DNA of 64,000 nt from Przewalskia tangutica. Taxonomy: Eukaryota > Streptophyta > Magnoliopsida > Solanales > Solanaceae. Both the position numbers and the translations under genes were made by a program. Location of the stretch: the NCBI GenBank assembly GCA_029844215.1, contig CM056724.1, positions 36,432,446-36,496,445 on the forward strand, given 5' to 3'. The notes under the pieces are model-generated. The model was not told the DNA's origin and ran no database searches. It was given only the letters and a program-made list of their open reading frames with translations. Of this stretch, positions 44,183-54,445 are shown piece after piece. Position 1 is the first letter of the stretch; each line of letters starts with the position of its first letter.

Positions 44183-45554
44183 TGATCTGTATTTTATATA
44201 CACCTTTTAGTCTGTTTAGTTAGTCTTTTGTCCCATTTTGCACATATAAGTGTCGTATTAGGATAGTTTTTCTTTCTATTGAGTCAAAGTGGTTGAAATG
44301 GCCAAATGGCGGAAAAGGAGCAAAAGAGGGCAAAGAGAGATGCAGAGCAGAGAAAGTGGCGAACGGCCGAAATCGCACTGCGGCGCCTCCTGCAATCGAA
44401 GCGGGGCGGCGCCTATTATTGAGAAGTGCAGAAGATTGGCCGCGCTCTCGAAGACCGAAATAGGGCGCGGCGCTAAACATCAGAAGTCACAGAGTTGCGG
44501 CGCCGCGCTCTCGAGCAGCGAATATCGGGCGCGCGCCAAAACACCGGTATTGCAGAACTTTAGCGCGCCGCGCCCGGCAGCAGCGGCGCGGAAAAATTAG
44601 GTCTTTTGACGGATTTTTGGGCGAGCTGCAGGAAAAGAAGGAGACGTTTTAAACCTATAAAAGGAGAACCTAGGCAGTTTTCAAGGGTTCCCTTTCTTGC
44701 CAAACACAAGGTTTTCTTGCCTAGGAGATTGGAGACCCAAACATTAGTAATTTCTTTTCTTTTTCTTTTCTTTAATTCAGTTTTTGCATGATGAACTTTG
44801 AATTAGTTCTTGTCATATTCATGGCTAGGAACTAATTCTCTTATAGGGCTTTCTATGTTGAATTCTTGAATCTTATGTTATAAAGTAATGCATGCTTATG
44901 GTTATTATTCTTATTGAGAGATCTATCCAATAATTGAGTTGAATTCTTGGTAGATAATTGACAACTAGTTATCACTATATGATTTCGAATCAGTTACGAA
45001 AAGGAGGATTGTGAATATCTTTGTAAGTTGGGTAGACGGTCTTGAATTGGGGATGAAAATACCTCAATTAGATTTGTAGCGTTGATGAGAGGCTTAACAA
45101 CCCTAATTTTTGCGCATTGTGCGTGACGGCCAACTAGGTTTTGTGCTTAATCCTCCATAGAGTTACCCTTATCGTGAAAGTTAGGTAAGGAACAATCTGG
45201 GGTTGAGTGTTTATATAACCCTAACGGGAGTATAAAACGATTTCAGAAACTGCTTTCTCCAAAAGAAGAACACCATAAGTAATGCATTAGTAAGTAACAT
45301 AAGCGGATAGTAAGGATACATAGAAGCCCTATTCTCATCACATCTGAATTAAATCTTTATAATTAAGTAGCTTTTATAATTCTTAGTCATAAACAACCAA
45401 TCACTCATTAATTCACCAAATAGATACTAGAAAATAGATAATTGGTACTTGAACCCTAATCCCAGAGGACGATATTCGGTCTTATCTAAGACTATACTAC
45501 TTGATACGATAACGTGCACTTGCGTTTAAAAGTGTGTGCATATTACGCGCATCA
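44183..45554 (+). repeat. 3' LTR of the Athila-type element
   Basis: 1372 bp, TGATCTGTATTTTATAT to TTACGCGCATCA. It is close to the 5' LTR outside the CpG-rich block; differences are mostly single-base indels. The TATA box is at 44654-44664. Confidence 0.92.
44654..44664 (+). promoter_or_regulatory. TATA box of the Athila 3' LTR
   Basis: CCTATAAAAGG in the same setting as 38722-38731. From this copy transcription would read out into solo LTR G. Confidence 0.65.
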
Positions 45555-45559
45555 GTCAC
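45555..45559. other. Target-site duplication GTCAC (right) of the Athila element
   Basis: Second copy of 38216-38220, followed by CCTCACATTGG, the continuation of LTR G. Confidence 0.9.
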
Positions 45560-48500
45560 CCTCACATTGGAAGAGGTTGGACGACAAATGGGCTAGTCTT
45601 GCACGTTTTTTTGTGTTGAAATTTTGGTCAAGGGTTAGGTAGGATATTTTGTGTAGATGGATAAGGTAGCACATGGCTTAATCTTGGCCTTACACTTGCC
45701 TAACACTTGGATGGATCTTGGCCATTGGTTGGCCATTCCTTGACCTATAAATACCCCTCTAAGTTGAAGAGTTATTTCATCCAAACTTGAGCAATCTATC
45801 TAAGTCTCAAAAATCCCTCTCCCTCAACCTTGTTCTCGTCCAAACACCACCCCTCTCCCCCCCTCTTGAAGGCCCTCACTAACCCCCTTTGCCTAGTGGT
45901 TCTGGCGAGAACCCCTCCTAGCCTAGTTGTGCTAGTCGAAATACTACCCCCCCCCTTGGTAGAAATGTATTCTACAAGTATTGTTATAATGCCCAAAATA
46001 CTTTAGCCAAATACCTTGTAGTACCCCTTTATACGAAAAACCCGGAAAAATACGATTATACTTTCCTTTAGCCACAAAACGAAACCCTAAGGAAAAACCT
46101 TCATAGTCGGTTGAAGTGTTAAGTAGAAGTTGGTTAGAACTTCTAAGGGTTGTTTGGAGCGGGTTGGAGCGCACGGAGTAGGAGCTAAACCTTGCTCAGG
46201 ATCGACATATAAACTCGGATAATTTTGGGCTTATCGAGGTAAACATTCTTGACCTTCTGTTGTAATTGGAAATTACATGTTGTAGGAGTATATAGTTAAG
46301 TATACTATATATAGAACCAAACATAGTTGTGCGGCAATGTCTTTTGACTTAAGCCTGAATAATACTTACGGCAATGTCTTGCGACTTAAGCCTGAATTTT
46401 AAGAAGTGAACTGAACCGTAATTACATAGGACTGTATTACAGTAGACTTGTGTAGTATTACTGTGAAGTAGAATTGTACACGTCTGGTTAAACGTGTAAA
46501 CCCCACGGTTGGCTTGGTAGCCGCCTCGATAGAGGAGAGAGAATTACGCTGTTGCGGAGGGAAAATCTTCGAATTTTCTGTAGAATATTCTACGTCGGGA
46601 TCTAAAGATATTAATAGGCGCCTTGTGGCCTCTATAGGTTGTAGTACTACGTGTGGAGTGATCTGCTTGGCTTAGAGTGTAGCCGACGGTTTGAGGTACT
46701 GGGAGCGTTTTGCTATTAGTCGATAATCGTCGCGAGGTATGTGAACCTCTTCCTATCTGTTCTAGCATGATATGTGTATAACTATGTAGACGGTGACGTC
46801 ATGTGTTTAATGTATTTGATTGGTTTGAAACATAAAGTGTTATAACGGCTTTATGGGAAGTTGGTTATAACAGCTTTATGTAGGTAAGAAAATGCTTTGT
46901 GGTTTCAAAGGATAACTGATTTGACTTATAACGGATTTGATGTGTAGTAACAAAGAACTTGAAGTGTTCCAAAAAGACCCTTTTTAAAGAAGAGTAATAC
47001 TTGGCTTTGAAAACATAAGAGTTGTACTAGCTTTATGGGAAGTTAGGTATAACGTCTTAAGAAGTGATAAAAAGAATGGTTTACTGATTTTTAGAAGATA
47101 AGAGACTTGACTTAATGGTATTAATATGAATTTTGTTAAAAGTGTGAAACCTCATTCGTGAGTAATGAGTACTTGGTTTTAAAAGGAATAATGTTTCTCG
47201 ATTTAAATCGAATAAGTATCGACAAACCACTGCAGCGTTAATAAAGGAAAATGTATTCAATAATGAAGTATGGTATTAAAACCAGTAGAAACCTCCATCT
47301 GCATAGAAGCTAAGATGAGACAAAATGATATTACATTTCCTAGATCATGACTGCTTAATAAGATTGTTTATAAACAAGAATAACCTACTCACCTATAAGG
47401 CCTATGTTTCTCAAAACGTTTAAAGGAGAATTATGTTTAAAGGATTAAAACTATGAACTACGAAACCTTTTCTAAAATGAGGAACTTGAGCATTTGAAAT
47501 TAGGCAAACTTGAACGTTTGGAAAATAAGGTTGTTACTTGATTTTACAAAGGAAAGCATTTTGGTTTACTTAACAATGTTAGTCACTCTATTTTTATACT
47601 ACGGGTATCGGGTGACCTTTGTAAAAGAAATGGATCTTTAAAAGTAATTTAACGTACGTAGTACCTTAGGGTTAAAACCCGGACTTTGGCATAAAATGAA
47701 AGTACTTCGAGTTGTTGTGAAACTTGCCTATGCTTGTTGTTGTGAAACTTGCCTATGCTTGTTGTTGTGAAACTTTCCTATGCTTGTTATGATAGCCTTT
47801 GTTGTGCAAGAATTGTGTTTCTATACTACCGTGTCTCTCGATGGAGGGTCGGTTGACTTGTTGAGAACTTACTTGGACGGGACCGGCAGTGACGGATAAA
47901 TTCCACGGGTACGTTCCTGTTGATAGTGTTACTTTTGTTAATCGCTTTGGACATACTGACACGATGCGTAGCGCACGGGTATGCTTCCACTTTGATTACC
48001 GCCTTGTTGTCTTATTGTTTCCCTTTGGACATACTGACACGATGCGTAGCGCACGGGTATGCTTCCATTTGGAATGCTGTCTTATTATTTCACTTCGACT
48101 CATCGACACGATCGTAGCGCGCGGGTATGCTTCCATTTGGAATGTTGTCTTATCTGTTCCCTTTGGACATACCGACACGATGCGTAGCGCACGTATGCTC
48201 CATTTGGATTGCTTTGTCTTGTTGTTATCATATCATAGGCTTGGCGGTGAGAAAGGTACTCCACGCGGGATTGATGTTGTGGGCATGAGACCACGAATTG
48301 ATATAATCATTATGTGTGTGTCGTAGTTTGGTTATCATACCATCTCGCTTTTATAGACTATTATGATTTCATTTCTGATTTTCTGCTTTCACATACTTGG
48401 TACTGTTATCGACCTCCTTCGGGCTGCGTTCATGCCGCAGTAGAAAGTCATCATTTCGATCCGCGTTTAGGATCTCATTTCAGCATTTTGGGAAGCTCCG

Positions 48501-48821
48501 CTTTCGGAGGCTTATCTTTGGTATGTTACCACAGTCCGTAAGTTCTTATGCGTTCGTGGTATGGCGGGGCCCCTGTCCGTCATAGTTGTTGTATAAATCT
48601 TAAGTGCATGTATGTTGTGGGCAGGGTGTAAGGATTGTAACTGTTCAAATGTTTATATATATATGTTGGAAGGCAACCGTTTTGGTTGGCGTATTTGCTT
48701 TTATTTATCATGTCTCTTGTTTCATATTTATGCTTTATGTTCCGCTGATTTTCTCTGATGTTGTATCACTAGGGTGCCCGGGGTAAGGCACCAGTCACGG
48801 GCCCCGGTTCGGGTCGTGACA
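45560..48821 (+). repeat. Solo LTR G, second part (second family, plus strand)
   Basis: It continues LTR G to GGGTCGTGACA. Contents in order: TATA box (45744-45753), a long C-rich run near 45945, GTTATAAC-17 nt-GTTATAAC motif (46839-46871), 25-bp repeat (about 47718-47795), minisatellite (about 47945-48220), hairpins CTGCG/CGCAG (48424-48440) and GATCC/GGATC (48458-48474). Together with the first part the LTR is about 3.49 kb. No primer-binding site or polypurine tract adjoins it, and a GGGAA duplication brackets it, so it is a solo LTR formed by LTR-LTR recombination. Confidence 0.88.
45744..45753 (+). promoter_or_regulatory. TATA box of solo LTR G
   Basis: CCTATAAATACCCC on the plus strand, matching LTRs D and E. 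A solo LTR can still start transcription, here toward 52 kb. Confidence 0.65.
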
Positions 48822-48826
48822 GGGAA
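48822..48826. other. Target-site duplication GGGAA (right) of solo LTR G
   Basis: Second copy of 37985-37989, followed by TTTAACCCGCATCATGG of LTR H. Confidence 0.88.
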
Positions 48827-51386
48827 TTTAACCCGCATCATGGTTGCATGCCCCGGAATCCCTCATCGTATAAGCATGTCCATGGATCAATCACAATGGA
48901 AGCATACCCGTGGAATCCTTCATCACTGTCGGTACGTCCAAGTAAATTCATAACAAGACAGCCGACCCTCCAACTGAGAGACACAGCAGCGTAGAAATAT
49001 AATACTTGCACTCAAAGGCTATCGTAAGTAAGCATAGACAACTTCATAAAATCTTTTAGACTTTCATTAACATACAAAAATGAATTTCATTTTATAACTC
49101 AAGGCACTTTTGTGTCACATAAAACTCCGGGAATTTAACCCGAAGTACTACGTACTTCCATTCTTTTCAAAAGACTTTTTTTTATATAAAACCCCAAGAT
49201 ACTAACACCCGTCGTATCAAGGCATGTCTATTTTTCAAACAAGTCACTACACTTTTAGAAATACATTTGTAGGTTTCTAAATCAAGTGACCCTTACTTTA
49301 AAACTTTAAGCAATTGCTGCCTATAAATCAAATTGCCCTTCTTTATTTCAAGTCATTTATCCTTGTTTACATTACTAGAGAAAACCATTCCTTTAACTTT
49401 CCATAAAGTTGTTATAACCAACTTCCCATAAAGCCGTTATACTAACTTTATGCTTTAGAAACTAAGACATCTTTAACCTTTCATAAAGTTGTTATAACTA
49501 ACTTCCCATAAAGCCGTTATAACTCTTTATGTTTTAGACAAATTCATTCTTTCTTTATAACCAAGAGACTTATACTTTTAAAACCAAGTATCATATACTT
49601 TCAAATCAAGTCATATAACTTCCAGAATACTTCAAGTCTCTTAACTTTAGAAATCAAGTTTCTTAACTTTAGGAATCAAGTATCTTAACTTTAGAATAGT
49701 TCAAGTAATCAATAATTTCCAAGTCAAGAAATCTTTCCATTTAACATCTAGTCACATATACTTTTCGAAAACAAGGCAAGGATACCAAATGAAACCGAAT
49801 TCATTTTTAACCATGTACGTCCACCGTACTATACATTTATAAAACTCATGCTCAAGAAGATAGGGAAAGTTCCACATACCTCTTCGACTCAATCCACTTG
49901 CCAAGTTGAATACGCCGTGCGTAGAATGTCAACCTATAATGACCACAATATGCCTATCAACTTCTAGCTTTCAACGTAGAATATTTCTAAGTATAAGGAC
50001 TCTTATTCTACGGAAAATCGGGCAGCACTTCCTTTGTTTCTACGTACTTTTCTACCTTTTTCAAGGCCCGAAAATCAATAACCAAATGCCACATTTAAGG
50101 CTCAACAATCAGTTAATCAAAAGGGATTACACGCCTAGCCGGACGTGTAAAATTCTGCCCCACAATCAATATAAAACTGTCCATTAATCCAAAACCATAT
50201 TCTGCTACAATGTATCACTACAATATCAATTTCCTTTCAATTCCTTTTTCAATCCAAGTTTTTATTATAATATGTTATATACCCTATAACAATTATAACA
50301 ATTATAAATCTTTTCTTCCTTAACATGCGACGATTGTAACTAACAACCGAATTAGTTACAACATAAATGGCTAACATGCCCATTTTCGGGTTTTAACATG
50401 TCGACATGATCCAAATCTTTTCAAACTTCAATCTATATACCACATGCTCATTTATCAACTACTATAAGATGTAATCTTTAATCACATTAAGAAGACGAAG
50501 ATTTTACCTCAATAAGCCCTAAAATATCCAAGCGTAAAAGTAGATCCTTAGCAACTTTTAGCTCCTCTTCTTACATTCCAATCCACTCCAAGCACTCCTT
50601 AGAAGCTCATGAAGAACTCCTCTTCAAGTTCCAACTTCAAAGTTGATGAACACCTTAGGTTTTCATCTAGCGACTAACCTAAAAATGTAGTTTTTCCGGG
50701 ATCTTTGTACTGAGATATCCTTATAATATCCCTAGGAACCTTGGGTTTAAGTATTTTGAATTATGAAGCACTATTGCAAATTTTTTGTGTGGAGAAGGTG
50801 CTAATGCCGAGAGCTCCTTAAGAGCAAGAACAAATGTGAATTTTTTTCTAAGTGTTGAGAGCTTGTCTTGCTACTAGTAGTAGTATGTATATATAGCATC
50901 ACCAAGGGCTTGGATGAAACCAAATGGATGGCTAATATTGGTCAATTATATTAAGCTTCAACTTGCCCTTTGACTTGGTCCATTTTATCAAGCTAAATGG
51001 CTATTCTTTAATGATTAATTTCGTCCAAGGATGACCATGTGGAGGGTGATACGTGTCGCCCTCCCATTGGTCCATAACATTTTGTTTCCCGAAATTTCCA
51101 TAATTGGTCAAAATATCGGAAACCTCGTGGGCCCCACAAAAACGTAAAATTTCTCGGGTGGGCCCTACGTATCCAACTCTGTAAATAAACTTCCATAATC
51201 CCGATAAATTCCAAGCGTCTCAAATAACAATTTTTTGAACCCAATTCTCATTAACAAACATTTTCCTTCCCGAGGTTCGGAAAACTTTTCCTTAAGAATA
51301 ACAAATCTTTCCTTCGTTCAAATTTATAAGTCTTGTGCTCTCACGTCTATTCTCGTATACATGTCCTGGAATTTCGGGGTGTAACA
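48827..51386 (-). repeat. LTR H, right part (third family)
   Basis: It continues LTR H to the end GGGGTGTAACA (TGTTACACCCC on the minus strand). It has further GCATACCCGTGGAATCC units (48845-48945), two tandem CATAAAG-GTTATAAC motifs (49411-49443 and 49491-49523, the second perfect), a TATA-like TATATATA at about 50887, and GTGGGCCC segments near 51125-51170 as in LTR F. The 51387 flank does not match any left flank of the element, because its left end is missing. Confidence 0.8.
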
Positions 51387-52007
51387 TGTATGACTCTCAT
51401 TTCATAAGGCACAGTTGCATTGGTATTTTTTATATTATACTTGTCTCCTGTCATCTTTTGGCCCGTTGTGATCATCTTTACAGTACTTCAGGTTTTATAT
51501 ACTCGGTATATTCTTTCATACTGACCCCCTTTATCTGGGGGCTACGTTTCATGCCCGCAGGTATAGATACTCAGTTTGGTGATCCTCCAATCTAGGATTT
51601 CCACTCAGCTGTTTAGAGAGCGCCATTGTTCTGGAGCCTCGTCATTTTTGTACAGATCCTTGCTATAGACTTATGCATATTCAGGGGTACGGCGGGGCCC
51701 TGTCCCATACTGTTTCACTGTTATGCTCTTAGAGGTCTGTAGTCATGTGTGGGTTGGATATATGTGGATTGTAGACGTGTTTTGGTCAGCTGTACTATTG
51801 TACTTCATTTTGGGATGTTTTCGTATATAGTGGCAGCCTTGTCGGCTTGCATATTTTGTGATGATGATTAGTTGTGACTCCTCGGGAGATAGATTCATTA
51901 CAGATTTTCTATATTGTCTTTAGTATCAGTCTGATTATGTGTGAAGGGCCAGTATAAAGGTGCCCAGGTAGGGCACCAGTCGCGGCCCGTCGGGTCGGGT
52001 CGTGACA
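51387..52007 (+). repeat. LTR I, terminal part only (plus strand)
   Basis: The end GGGTCGTGACA at 52007, GGTACGGCGGGGCCCTGTCC near 51690, and a GATCCT-CCAATCT-AGGAT hairpin (51581-51599) identify the last 620 bases of a third-family-type LTR in opposite orientation to F and H. No primer-binding site follows, so this is a truncated 3' LTR or solo LTR. The start is missing where LTR H abuts. Confidence 0.72.
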
Positions 52008-52107
52008 GGAGGAACCTGGTTAGCCAGCTTGTTTTCTTTGTGAAAATATCTCTTGATTTCGGGATCAAAGGTTTGCCATGACTCTAAGTATTTGGCATAA
52101 ACTTGCA
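52008..52107 (-). pseudogene. gag: Gag N-terminal remnant of Athila/Tat-like element R
   Basis: The minus strand reads QVYAKYLESWQTFDPEIKRY followed by FHKENKLANQVPP, with DPEI as at the start of Athila/Tat gag. It lies about 100 bases after the primer-binding site and is cut at 52008 by LTR I. Only about 33 codons remain. Confidence 0.5.
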
Positions 52108-52203
52108 ACAATCACCTGAGATGCACAAACACATCAAAGAACAAAGTAAAAATAGGAATAGAGCAAATATAATCTAAATTTGAAAGACAGTAAAAACAAT
52201 TAA

Positions 52204-52222
52204 GTCCCCGACAATGACACCA
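52204..52222 (-). other. Primer-binding site of element R (tRNA-Asp-like)
   Basis: The minus strand reads TGGTGTCATTGTCGGGGAC shortly after an LTR end (GGAGTAACA). It differs from the remembered Athila/Tat consensus TGGCGCCATTGTCGGGGA by two C-to-T changes, in keeping with deamination of methylated cytosine. Confidence 0.8.
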
Positions 52223-52227
52223 AAATT

Positions 52228-52538
52228 TGTTACTCCAAAATGCACACGAAAGTATACGTTGTTGTCTAAATAATATAGGATTGAAGTCTAGATATCATAC
52301 CCAGGGTGACTTATATTTTCTACTGCTTAACTAATTCAAATTTATTTGTAACTATTCAAGAGATTAGAAATCGAGAGGTTTGTTGCTAAAGTATTGACTT
52401 AAAGAAAGTAATAAAACAAGAAATTTGTTACGAAAGGATAATGGGACGATACTTTTGAGTTTATCAAATAATAATGAGTTTCAGGGTCATGGAGTCCGAC
52501 AATCCAGTTAAGTATTCTAACAGTTCTTTCTCTCATAT
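52228..52538 (-). repeat. 5' LTR fragment of element R (U5 end only)
   Basis: About 310 bases of LTR end, similar at roughly four-fifths of positions by eye to 2193-2475 of LTR L. The remainder of the LTR is missing: sequence passes directly into Ogre reverse transcriptase near 52538. Either the LTR was truncated on insertion or a later deletion removed about 0.95 kb. Confidence 0.7.
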
Positions 52539-53240
52539 AAGCGGCGCCGATGTTCTTGAGGCTAAACGACATTACACGATAGTGTTATACTCCATATGGA
52601 GTGATAAAAGCTATCTTTTGTGTCTTCTTTGATCATCAGGATCTAATGGTAACCGGTGAAGCAATTTACAAATGACAGTAACTCGTGCTTCACACAGTTG
52701 TCGATGAGTATGTGCATATTCATAAGTGGATTGTCTTTAGGACTAGCTCTTTTGAGGTCACGGTAGTCCACACAAATATGAATGTTTTCATCTTCCTTTG
52801 GTACGGGCACAATGTTGGTCAACCATGTTGGATACAAAGTTACTTCCAATACCTAGACTTGATCTATTTCTCGACTTTGTATTTGATTTAGATGCTCATG
52901 TTTGGCTTGAATTGTCGGATTTTCTGCTTGACCAGGATGAAACCCTTATTGATGGGTAACCTGTGGGCCACTATGTTCGTGCTTAACCTGGGCATATTTG
53001 TATATCAGCAAGATGTTAACATATTCTCTCAACAAATTCATCAGTTCCTCATTCTGGGGTGCTTCCAAATGTGCGCTTATCCTAGTATTTTTTACTATTT
53101 CTTCGTCCTTGACATTGATACTTTAGTCTCATCCATGTTCGGTTTATACCTATTTTCATATTGATCTACCTCCTCAATAAGATCCTCATGCAATATAGTT
53201 TCCTCATCATATTCCCCTTCTTATGTGTCACTCGATTCAC
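52539..53240 (-). pseudogene. pol: Ogre-type reverse transcriptase N-terminal half, broken
   Basis: The minus strand gives RISAHLEAPQNEELMNLLRE with Y (about 53080-53150), then after shifts YPTWLTNIVPVPKEDENIHI and CVDYRDLKRASPKDNPL in the open frame 52643-52849, then IAFITPYGVY and a degenerate MPFGLKN-like part. This is the palm start of an Ogre/Tat reverse transcriptase. The catalytic DD block and everything downstream are gone: the Athila/Tat LTR fragment R abuts near 52538. Confidence 0.85.
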
Positions 53241-53929
53241 TCGTCTTGCAATATGTCATGACATTATGAGTTATTTTATTATTAATATTACTGAAAAATA
53301 ACAGTTAGTGCATAAAAACATATAATTAAAAGACAAAATTATTTTCATATAAATTGAGGCTTTCATTAATTTGATAAAAGAAATACAAACTATGGTCTTG
53401 ACTTGGATCAACATCGAGTTATTTCCGTTCTTCAAACATCACGAGGAAAATAGAAGTGCAAATGGTGAATATTCGGGACTCAACCAACTTTCACTAATTT
53501 TCTTTTAAAAGTGAATTAAATTCATCAACTCTACTGAGAAGTCACAAGTGGGTAGAGCCCCAGTTGGACAATTGCTCGCCCGAATCAGCATCGGGGATAT
53601 TGGGAGCTTCATTGCACTCTTATAGTATCATGAAACAATCTTCTTCTTGAAACAACATCCCTAACCCTTCATTTGTATCTCAGTCATTCTGCATCGATAT
53701 TCGAACAGGAAATGACTGGTACAGGTTCAGAATTGGCTTGCGTAACTTTGGAGGACCCCTCTTCTTCTGGTCCTCTTTAGAGGCTTCTACAGAGTCAGGA
53801 ATGTACTTGACACGGAAATGAAAACCATATTCCTAGAATATATACCAGTTCTGTTATCCCTTGTAGATCTCATCCCAAACATTTACCGAGTTCAAACCCG
53901 TTCTGGAGCATGGTAGAGGAAATCATTTT
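53241..53929 (-). mobile_element. Ogre protease-RT spacer, no recognisable domain
   Basis: AT-rich decayed sequence between protease and reverse transcriptase of the Ogre-type element. Ogre elements normally carry a long linker here. Short acidic wording in minus-strand frames fits such a linker, but I identify nothing specific. Confidence 0.45.
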
Positions 53930-54445
53930 TTAAACTGAAGGCATGAGAGTTTGCTCCTCATCTCTTTTGTGGGCGGCTCCCACTAATACTACCATATGGA
54001 AATCCATGTCATTGGGGACTTCCTTAATAACCGGTACAAAATTATTAGGGTAGTTATGGATGCTACATTTTCCATGAATTACTAACTCACGGTTCTCCCA
54101 CAAAAATTTCAAGGACATGTGCATGAAAGATGGAATTGCTCTAGACATGTGGATCCAAGGCCTACATAACGACAAATTGTAGTTGGCGGTGATCACCACG
54201 ACTTGAAATTCTTAATTCATTGGGGCCCATTTGGATGTTGAGGTCTACCTCTCCAACGAGATCATGTTGAGCCTATTAAAAGCTCTCAAATTTGTGCGAC
54301 TATGGAATATTTTTCTGATGTCGTAACCTAATTGGCTGATTGTAGACCTGAGACAAATATCTAGACTAGCTCCATTGTATACCAAAACTCGGGCTACACC
54401 CTTGTTTATGCACTTGACAGTGATATAAAAAGATTTATTGTGCAC
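53930..54445 (-). pseudogene. pol: Ogre-type protease, active-site Asp lost
   Basis: The frame 54245-54445 reads KSFYITVKCINKGVARVLVY then NGASLDICLRSTISQLGYD. In intact Ogre proteases the active triplet is DNG; here it is YNG, so the catalytic Asp has become Tyr. The next frame (53930-54199) continues with SYNLLLGRPWIH-like wording (NYNLSLCRPWIHMSRAIPSF) and ENRELVIHGKCS. The two halves are separated by a shift near 54220. Confidence 0.82.

Larger units (their letters stand above)
38221..45554 (+). mobile_element. Athila-type element, structurally near-complete but lacking RT and integrase
   Basis: The 7334-bp element has two direct LTRs (38221-39615, 44183-45554), a tRNA-Asp-like primer-binding site, gag and protease remnants, a long 3' region with repeated polypurine tracts, and a perfect GTCAC duplication. 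Reverse transcriptase, RNase H and integrase are absent: protease similarity ends near 42000 and the post-integrase type sequence (GTTGGGAGGCAACCCAAC) follows at 42271. It therefore depended on another element's enzymes or lost them by an internal deletion. It inserted into solo LTR G after that LTR was in place. Confidence 0.9.

Noticed and set aside
37217..51386. LTR F and LTR H as the two LTRs of one element with its interior deleted
   Set aside because: They belong to one family but differ too much, and the flanking five bases (CACCT-type on the left, TGTAT on the right) do not match.
52685..53164. Plus-strand ORFs of 68 and 90 codons
   Set aside because: They are antisense to the Ogre reverse transcriptase remnant, whose minus-strand motifs explain the region.
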